From assembly GCA_009929715.1 (NCBI GenBank), contig RZZX01000014.1, forward strand, positions 1 to 37,333: 37,333 bases of DNA, written 5' to 3'. The first letter of the stretch is position 1. The number at the start of each line of letters is the position of its first letter. The notes below the pieces were generated by a model. That model made no database searches. It saw only the letters and a program-made list of their open reading frames with translations, and had not been told where the DNA came from. Shown here piece by piece: positions 32,474 through 37,333 of the stretch. This DNA is from Bacteroidia bacterium. GTDB taxonomy: Bacteria; Bacteroidota; Bacteroidia; Bacteroidales; Bacteroidaceae. Made by a program: the position numbers and the translations under genes.

Positions 32474-33994
32474 TTATTTCTGATTTTTCAGATAGTCAAT
32501 GATGATTTCAATCTCTTTATATTTAGGTGTATCCTCTTTAAAAACAGGGAAGATAGCCCGTATCTCCCGGTAAGTTTTAAGTGATTTTTCGCCCAGTTTA
32601 TTTTGAATCTCCAGACAGTCGATCGCTTGGACAATGCCCATAAACAAGATCGACATCACCTGGAACGAATTATCGATAACCGTTTTAGCCAATAAAGCCG
32701 AGTTCGTTCCCATGCTCACGATGTCCTGATTATCGTTGTTGTTCGGGATACTATGCACATACATTGGGTTCGAGAGCGTCTGACACTCTGCGGTGGTCGA
32801 CGTGGCCGTGAACTGCGACGCCTGCAAACCGTAATTCAACCCCAAAACCCCCATGTTGACAAACGGTGGTAAAATACCATTAATACGGTCGTGAAACAAA
32901 TAGTTAATCTGCCGTTCACACAGCATGGTCAGCTTCGTCACCGCAATCTTCAACTTATCCATTTCGAACGAAACATAATCCCCATGGAAGTTGCCCCCAT
33001 GGTACACATTTTCCGTATCCGGGTCCACAATCGGGTTATCACAAGCCGAATTAATCTCATTCATCAGCACCTTCTCGGCGTTACACAACTCATCATAAAT
33101 AGGGCCGAGCACCTGCGGAATGCAACGCAACGAATAGTAAGGCTGCACCTTGTGTGTAAAAATCTTCTCCGTATGTTCTTGGTTGTAGAGCTCATTCTCC
33201 CTTTGGCGCACACAGTGGCTTCCCTTCACCCAGTCGCGCATGAGCGCAGCGATCTGAAGCTGCCCCTCGTGCCGTTTCGCCTCATTGAGCGGAGCCGACA
33301 TAAAGTCATCGTACGATGCGGCAATTTCGTTCATCATAACCGAAGCGCCGATAGCCCATTTCATCAACTTTTGCGCATAAATAAGGTTGACGATACCGAT
33401 CCCTGTCATCACCGACGTTCCGTTGGTTACCGACAGCCCTTCACGGATACGCATGAAAAAAGGCTTTAACCCATTCTCCTTGAGCACCTCGCTAGCCTCC
33501 CTTTTCTCACCGTGAAAGAACACCTCCCCTTCGCCGATAAGCGTCAAGGCCAGGTGCGCCAGCTGTACTAAGTCGCCACTTGCTCCCACACTCCCATGTT
33601 CAGGAATAAACGGGCAAATACCGCGGTTGATAAACTCGGTAATGAGCGTCACCAACTCCCGGTGTACCCCCGATTTACCTTGTAAGAAAGTATAGAGCCG
33701 TGCTATCATAGCCGCTTTGACATACCGTTCAGGCAATGGTTGGCCTGCGCCAGTAGAGTGGCTTCGGATAATGTTATATTGCAACTGAGTCAGTGACTCC
33801 TCCTCAATGCGGTATTGCGCCATCGGACCGAATCCGGTATTGATACCGTAAATAATCTTGTGGCTTGAGAATTGTTTCAAGAACTCGAAACTCCGGTCCA
33901 CCTCTTTCAAACAAGCGTCAGAAAGCTTAATCTCTTCCTCCTCAAACAAAATTTTCTGTAAGGATATAAGATCTATTGTATTATTAACTATCAT
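32474..33994 (-). CDS. Aromatic amino acid ammonia-lyase, probable tyrosine ammonia-lyase
   Basis: A 506-residue lyase of the HAL/PAL/TAL family. The Ala-Ser-Gly that forms the MIO electrophile is at 138-140 (SVGASGDLVQLAH) and the catalytic Tyr at 49 (YGINTGFGP). The segments GPMAQYRI, HGGNFHGDYVSFEMDKL and HSIPNNNDNQDIVSMG closely resemble, from memory, the Flavobacterium johnsoniae tyrosine ammonia-lyase of the flexirubin pathway. It should therefore convert tyrosine to 4-coumarate, the likely aryl starter; automatic annotation may call it histidine ammonia-lyase. The open frame extends to a TTG at 34033, but the ATG at 33994 matches the family start and leaves room for the -7 element at 34031-34038. 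It is the first gene of the operon. Confidence 0.9.
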   Translation of the reverse strand: MIVNNTIDLISLQKILFEEEEIKLSDACLKEVDRSFEFLKQFSSHKIIYGINTGFGPMAQYRIEEESLTQLQYNIIRSHSTGAGQPLPERYVKAAMIARLYTFLQGKSGVHRELVTLITEFINRGICPFIPEHGSVGASGDLVQLAHLALTLIGEGEVFFHGEKREASEVLKENGLKPFFMRIREGLSVTNGTSVMTGIGIVNLIYAQKLMKWAIGASVMMNEIAASYDDFMSAPLNEAKRHEGQLQIAALMRDWVKGSHCVRQRENELYNQEHTEKIFTHKVQPYYSLRCIPQVLGPIYDELCNAEKVLMNEINSACDNPIVDPDTENVYHGGNFHGDYVSFEMDKLKIAVTKLTMLCERQINYLFHDRINGILPPFVNMGVLGLNYGLQASQFTATSTTAECQTLSNPMYVHSIPNNNDNQDIVSMGTNSALLAKTVIDNSFQVMSILFMGIVQAIDCLEIQNKLGEKSLKTYREIRAIFPVFKEDTPKYKEIEIIIDYLKNQK

Positions 33995-34367
33995 AACTGT
34001 TTTTGCGCGTGTGCTTTTAGTATAATGATGCAAAAATAGGTATTTAAAATGAAATGGAGTCTATAAGGTGATTTATTTTCTTTCAACCGTTTCTCAATTT
34101 CAGCTTTAAAACCGATAAGGCTCTCTTTGATAGTCGAAACCAGCAATCTCTGATCGTTAAAAAACGTGTTGTCTCTTGTCTGGAAGTTTAAAGAAGAAAA
34201 AAAAGCAACCAAAAGGTTTAAAAAATCTATTAGAAACAGACTTTTTGTTGGTAAAACTGTTATATTTAGTAACGCCAGCGGGCTAGTTAAGTAAGTTTTG
34301 ATACGAAAACGATAAGTAGTCTATATACTCTATATTTTTTTATTATTAATTACTTAAACTCCTTGTT
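33995..34367. other. Divergent intergenic region between the polyene operon and TonB-like gene
   Basis: Holds no supported gene. A 73-codon minus-strand frame at 33991-34212 is out of line with any family and overlaps the lyase start. The region should contain promoters for both directions; one -7 match is listed for the operon, and I could not find a convincing pair for the plus-strand gene. Confidence 0.6.
34031..34038 (-). promoter_or_regulatory. Candidate -7 element of the polyene operon promoter
   Basis: TATTTTTG on the minus strand is an exact match to TAnnTTTG. It lies 36 bases upstream of the lyase ATG at 33994, predicting a leader of about 30 bases. No good -33 TTTG is found at the usual distance, so an activator may be required or the site may be chance. 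Confidence 0.4.
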
Positions 34368-35051
34368 ATGGAAGCCAAAAAAACAAAAAAGGCTGCAATT
34401 GAGAACCGAAGAGGTTCTTGGTTGTTAATGGGTGTCATTGTAGCCCTCTCATTCATGTTTGTTTCGTTCGAATGGACACGGCATGATGTGCGAGTAGCCA
34501 CAAGTTTGTCAGCAAACGACCCCCAATTTGTAGAGGTTCTCGCTCCAATCACTTACCCTGAGAAGAAACCCGAGCCGCCCCCTCCTCCAGAAGCTAAGAC
34601 AGCAGAATTGCTCGATATAGTGACCAATGATCAGCAGGTGGAGAGTGCCGTTCAAGCTTCTTCGGAAGATTTAAACCGTGTGGTGGTACTTCCAAGTTCC
34701 CCGCCGTTGATTGAAGAGGAGCAGGTGGATGAAGATGTGATTCATGTTGCTGTAGAGCACATGCCGGAATTTTCCGGAGGCTATGCTGCCTTATTGAAGT
34801 ATCTAAATACCCACATTCGATACCCCGTAGCTTCACAAGAGAGAGGTGCACAAGGAAGAGTTATTGTACAATTTGTAGTCGACAAAGATGGAAGTATAAG
34901 TGATCTGACCGTTGTCCGCGGCGTTGATCCGGATCTCGATAAAGAGGCCATTCGTGTGGTTCAATCCATGCCGAAATGGCAACCGGGGATACAAAACGGC
35001 AAAAAAGTTCGGGTAAAATATACCTTACCGGTGATGTTCAGACTGCAATAG
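34368..35051 (+). CDS. TonB-family energy transducer protein
   Basis: A 227-residue protein with a short basic cytoplasmic start, one membrane helix (about 21-38), a proline-rich periplasmic stretch (PEKKPEPPPPPEAK) and a C-terminal TonB domain at about 135-227 (PVASQERGAQGRVIVQFVV, GVDPDLDKEAIRVVQSMPKWQPG, YTLPVMFRL). It links the proton-motive ExbB-ExbD complex to outer-membrane transporters. No ExbB/ExbD are nearby, so it works with a remote complex. A terminator follows the stop by about 20 bases, so it is monocistronic. Confidence 0.92.
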   Translation: MEAKKTKKAAIENRRGSWLLMGVIVALSFMFVSFEWTRHDVRVATSLSANDPQFVEVLAPITYPEKKPEPPPPPEAKTAELLDIVTNDQQVESAVQASSEDLNRVVVLPSSPPLIEEEQVDEDVIHVAVEHMPEFSGGYAALLKYLNTHIRYPVASQERGAQGRVIVQFVVDKDGSISDLTVVRGVDPDLDKEAIRVVQSMPKWQPGIQNGKKVRVKYTLPVMFRLQ

Positions 35052-35072
35052 TTGAGTTCTTAAATGGTACTC

Positions 35073-35108
35073 AAAGGGGCGGTTCCGTAAAAAGAGCCGC
35101 CCCTTTTT
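35073..35108 (+). terminator. Intrinsic terminator after the TonB-like gene
   Basis: Stem AAAGGGGCGGTTC (35073-35085) / GAGCCGCCCCTTT (35094-35106) with one G-T pair and an 8-base loop, followed by T (35104-35108). It is GC-rich and strong. Confidence 0.85.
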
Positions 35109-35145
35109 GTCTCCCAGTTTTTCTTCGTAAATTTTAGTACACTCT

Positions 35146-35179
35146 CTTGACCTACTTCAGATTTATATTCTTACCTTTG
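35146..35179 (+). promoter_or_regulatory. Candidate promoter of the fumarate hydratase gene
   Basis: An exact -7 TACCTTTG (35172-35179) lies 22 bases after CTTG (35146-35149, three of four for TTTG). The predicted leader is about 34 bases. The spacing is slightly long. Confidence 0.5.
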
Positions 35180-35219
35180 CCTCAATAACTAATATTACGT
35201 AATAAAATATAGATAACTT

Positions 35220-36848
35220 ATGGCAACACCTCCGTTTGTGTATCAACCCATGTTCGAAAAGGGAAAAGATACAACTGAGTACTATCTGCTTACCAAAGAG
35301 TATGTCTCTGTAAGTGAGTTTGAAGGAAAACCGATTCTGAAGATCGAGAAAGAGGGGCTGACGGCTATGGCCAACGCCGCTTTTCGTGATGTTTCATTCA
35401 TGCTTCGTCGGTCGCACAACGAACAGGTCGCTAAGATATTGAGCGATCCTGAAGCAAGTGAAAACGATAAATACGTCGCCTTGACCTTCTTGCGTAATGC
35501 CGAAGTGGCGGCAAAAGGACTTCTGCCTTTCTGTCAAGACACCGGTACAGCCATTATTCACGGTGAGAAAGGGCAACAAGTTTGGACTGGTTACTGTGAC
35601 GAAGAAGCTCTTTCTCTTGGCGTTTACAAAACCTATACGGAAGAGAACTTGCGCTATTCTCAGAATGCCCCGTTGAATATGTACGACGAGGTTAATACGA
35701 AGTGCAACTTGCCGGCTCAGATCGATATCGAAGCCACTGAAGGGATGGAGTATGAGTTCCTTTGCGTGACTAAAGGTGGTGGATCGGCCAATAAAACCTA
35801 TTTGTATCAAGAGACTAAAGCGATTTTAAATCCGGGAACTTTAGTTCCTTTCTTGGTTGAGAAAATCAAATCGCTCGGTACAGCTGCTTGTCCGCCCTAC
35901 CACATCGCCATCGTGATTGGAGGAACATCGGCCGAGAAAAACCTGCTGACCGTGAAGCTTGCCTCAGCTAAGTTTTATGACAACCTGCCCACTACCGGTA
36001 ATGAACACGGACGGGCGTTCCGCGATGTTGAATTAGAGAAAGAGGTCTTGGCCGAAGCGCATAAGATCGGGTTGGGCGCACAATTTGGTGGTAAATATTT
36101 GGCGCACGATGTACGTATTATCCGTTTGCCTCGTCACGGTGCTTCTTGTCCGGTAGGTTTGGGCGTTTCTTGCTCGGCCGACCGTAATGTGAAGTGTAAG
36201 ATCGATGAACATGGTATTTGGATTGAAAAGCTGGATGCTCATCCAGGCAGTTTGATTCCCGAAGAACTTCGTCAGGCAGGTGAAGGGGATGCGGTGAAGA
36301 TCGATTTGAACCGTCCGATGGCCGAGATTCTGAAGGATCTGACGAAGTATCCAGTAGCTACACGCTTATCGTTGAACGGCACCATCATTGTAGGTCGTGA
36401 CATCGCTCATGCGAAGTTGAAAGAGCGGATCGACTGTGGTGAAGGGCTTCCTCAATACATCAAAGACCATCCTATTTATTACGCTGGTCCGGCTAAGACT
36501 CCCGAAGGCATGGCTTGTGGCTCAATGGGGCCAACGACTGCAGGACGTATGGACTCGTACGTTGATCTGTTCCAGAGTCATGGCGGTAGCATGATCATGT
36601 TGGCCAAGGGTAACCGCAGTCAGCAGGTGACCGATGCGTGTCAGAAATACGGTGGGTTCTATTTAGGCTCTATCGGTGGTCCGGCAGCTATCTTAGCTCA
36701 GAACAACATCAAGAGCATCGAATGCGTAGAGTATCCTGAACTCGGCATGGAAGCCATCTGGAAGATTGAAGTGGAGAATTTCCCTGCCTTCATCCTAGTG
36801 GATGATAAAGGCAACGATTTCTTCAAACAAATCAAGCCACGCTGCTAA
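35220..36848 (+). CDS. fumA: Class I (iron-sulfur) fumarate hydratase
   Basis: A 542-residue class I fumarase, which hydrates fumarate to malate. In Bacteroides it works mostly in reverse, feeding fumarate respiration and succinate/propionate formation. The 4Fe-4S ligands are visible at Cys105 (LPFCQDTGT), Cys224 (TAACPPYH) and Cys318 (GVSCSADRN), the same spacing I recall for E. coli FumA. The C-terminal beta domain (about 365-542) holds the conserved [25 protein letters not shown] segment. It is full length, has its own promoter and a strong terminator, and is a core gene. The cluster makes it oxygen-sensitive, which suits an anaerobe. Confidence 0.96.
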   Translation: MATPPFVYQPMFEKGKDTTEYYLLTKEYVSVSEFEGKPILKIEKEGLTAMANAAFRDVSFMLRRSHNEQVAKILSDPEASENDKYVALTFLRNAEVAAKGLLPFCQDTGTAIIHGEKGQQVWTGYCDEEALSLGVYKTYTEENLRYSQNAPLNMYDEVNTKCNLPAQIDIEATEGMEYEFLCVTKGGGSANKTYLYQETKAILNPGTLVPFLVEKIKSLGTAACPPYHIAIVIGGTSAEKNLLTVKLASAKFYDNLPTTGNEHGRAFRDVELEKEVLAEAHKIGLGAQFGGKYLAHDVRIIRLPRHGASCPVGLGVSCSADRNVKCKIDEHGIWIEKLDAHPGSLIPEELRQAGEGDAVKIDLNRPMAEILKDLTKYPVATRLSLNGTIIVGRDIAHAKLKERIDCGEGLPQYIKDHPIYYAGPAKTPEGMACGSMGPTTAGRMDSYVDLFQSHGGSMIMLAKGNRSQQVTDACQKYGGFYLGSIGGPAAILAQNNIKSIECVEYPELGMEAIWKIEVENFPAFILVDDKGNDFFKQIKPRC

Positions 36849-36879
36849 CATTTTAAGAATCTAAATTCGTAAAAATTAG

Positions 36880-36938
36880 ACAGGCGAAAGGAGGTTATCG
36901 GGGAGTTTCCTCGACCTCCTTTCGCCTGTTCTTTTTTT
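36880..36938 (+). terminator. Strong intrinsic terminator after fumarate hydratase
   Basis: A perfect 16-bp stem (36880-36895 with 36914-36929), with a second small stem inside the loop, followed by C and eight T (36932-36939). On the minus strand it lies just past the YdeI-like gene end but lacks a strong T run, so it mainly serves the plus strand. Confidence 0.92.
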
Positions 36939-36947
36939 TGTAGACGT

Positions 36948-37333
36948 TTAAGCGTTTGAATTTTCGTTTGAATAGTATTTATCTATTCCACCGAATCCCA
37001 TGATTTTCTTATTCTCTTTCGTTTTAGAGACAAAGTTATTCAGTCGCTTTATAAACTCTTCAGGACGTTTCCTTGCCGCTTCAATGTAGGCTATCCGGAT
37101 ACGCTTATAACTCTCCGAAAATTGGAGATAATTTTTCCAAACCACCTCATCCTCCCTCAGTCGATTCATAATATCTGGAGGGAAAATAAACGGTTCGGCC
37201 AAAACCCCTTGAATCTTATCCTCGAATTTAGGGTGTATCATCCCCTTTTCCAACAACCATCGCAACCTCTCTTTGTTGGCTTGTGAATAAGAGCTTTTAG
37301 CGTTTCTAGGGGTGAATCGTTGAATCTTATGCT
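36948..37333 (-). CDS. YdeI/OmpD-associated-like protein, N terminus outside the window
   Basis: The reading frame stays open to the right edge, so the start is missing. Beyond an internal TTG at 37265 the frame reads FTPRNAKSSYSQANK, the conserved FTPR-K-S-WS-N motif of the YdeI (bacteriocin-protection/OmpD-associated) family. The C-terminal ESYKRIRIAYIEAARKRPEEFIKRL helix is the usual YdeI tail. The family is soluble and its function poorly known; some members were linked to resistance to antimicrobial peptides. It converges on fumarate hydratase and is not part of its unit. Confidence 0.8.
   Translation of the reverse strand, partial: HKIQRFTPRNAKSSYSQANKERLRWLLEKGMIHPKFEDKIQGVLAEPFIFPPDIMNRLREDEVVWKNYLQFSESYKRIRIAYIEAARKRPEEFIKRLNNFVSKTKENKKIMGFGGIDKYYSNENSNA

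Noticed and set aside
32891..33469. 192-codon plus-strand frame opposite the lyase gene
   Set aside because: It is a shadow of a strongly supported gene; the His/Arg-rich composition is typical of antisense frames.
11548..33994. Classical flexirubin (dialkylresorcinol ester) cluster
   Set aside because: I found no DarB-type KAS III or DarA-type cyclase among the genes; all KS proteins are of the FabF type.
32474..33994. Histidine ammonia-lyase of a histidine-use operon
   Set aside because: No hutU, hutI or hutG neighbours; sequence segments and context match the flexirubin tyrosine ammonia-lyase.
33991..34212. 73-codon minus-strand frame before the lyase gene
   Set aside because: Overlaps the lyase start and the -7 element, and shows no recognisable motif.
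1..37333. CRISPR arrays, rRNA, tRNA, insertion sequences or prophage genes
   Set aside because: No regular repeats, no cloverleaf-like segments and no transposase or integrase motifs were seen by eye.

Overview
The window looks like a chromosome segment of a Bacteroidales bacterium, probably Bacteroides or a close relative. The signs are a SusC/SusD pair with an ECF sigma factor and a FecR anti-sigma factor, several promoters of the Bacteroides type (-33 TTTG / -7 TAnnTTTG), a lack of strong Shine-Dalgarno sequences, and a class I fumarate hydratase.

Layout. (1) 1-1749 is AT-rich and gene-poor. It holds the tail of a gene cut by the left edge and a minus-strand pair: an ADP-ribosyltransferase-like toxin domain protein and a small acidic protein overlapping it by 4 bp, followed by two tandem intrinsic terminators. 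(2) 1750-10805 (+) is a compact glycan-uptake locus: ECF sigma, FecR, SusC with an STN signalling domain, SusD, a GH18 lipoprotein with intact catalytic acid, and a DUF1735-LamG lipoprotein. It ends in terminators, the second of them bidirectional. (3) 10921-33994 (-) is one dense block. The last gene is a small secreted protein of unknown function with its own predicted promoter. The other 21 genes form one tightly packed apparent operon for an aryl-polyene/flexirubin-like pigment lipid. (4) 34368-37333 has a TonB-family protein (+), fumarate hydratase (+) and a YdeI-like protein (-) that runs off the right edge.

How the polyene operon may work. A FjTAL-like aromatic amino acid lyase (first gene) should make 4-coumarate from tyrosine, and a PaaK-like adenylate-forming enzyme (last gene) should activate it. 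Two acyl carrier proteins, three ketosynthases with intact Cys-His-His, a chain-length-factor-like partner, a ketoreductase, two hotdog proteins of the dehydratase type and a thioesterase form a type II system that leaves double bonds unreduced. Two methyltransferase domains and a CrtI-like FAD oxidoreductase are candidates for tailoring. Acyltransferases, a membrane-anchored GT2-DUF2062 protein, a NodB deacetylase and a C45-type Ntn-hydrolase suggest attachment to a glycolipid. An MMPL exporter fused to an acyltransferase and a methyltransferase, a LolA-like carrier and a DUF3261-like lipoprotein suggest delivery to the outer membrane. No DarA/DarB resorcinol-forming pair and no phosphopantetheinyl transferase are seen in the window, so the product is more likely an aryl-polyene (glyco)lipid than a classical flexirubin.

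The most interesting points are the GT2/NodB/C45 combination, which resembles the logic of Nod-factor N-acylation; the three-part MMPL-acyltransferase-methyltransferase fusion; and a ketosynthase carrying an extra half ketosynthase domain. All family calls come from reading motifs by eye; no database search was run.
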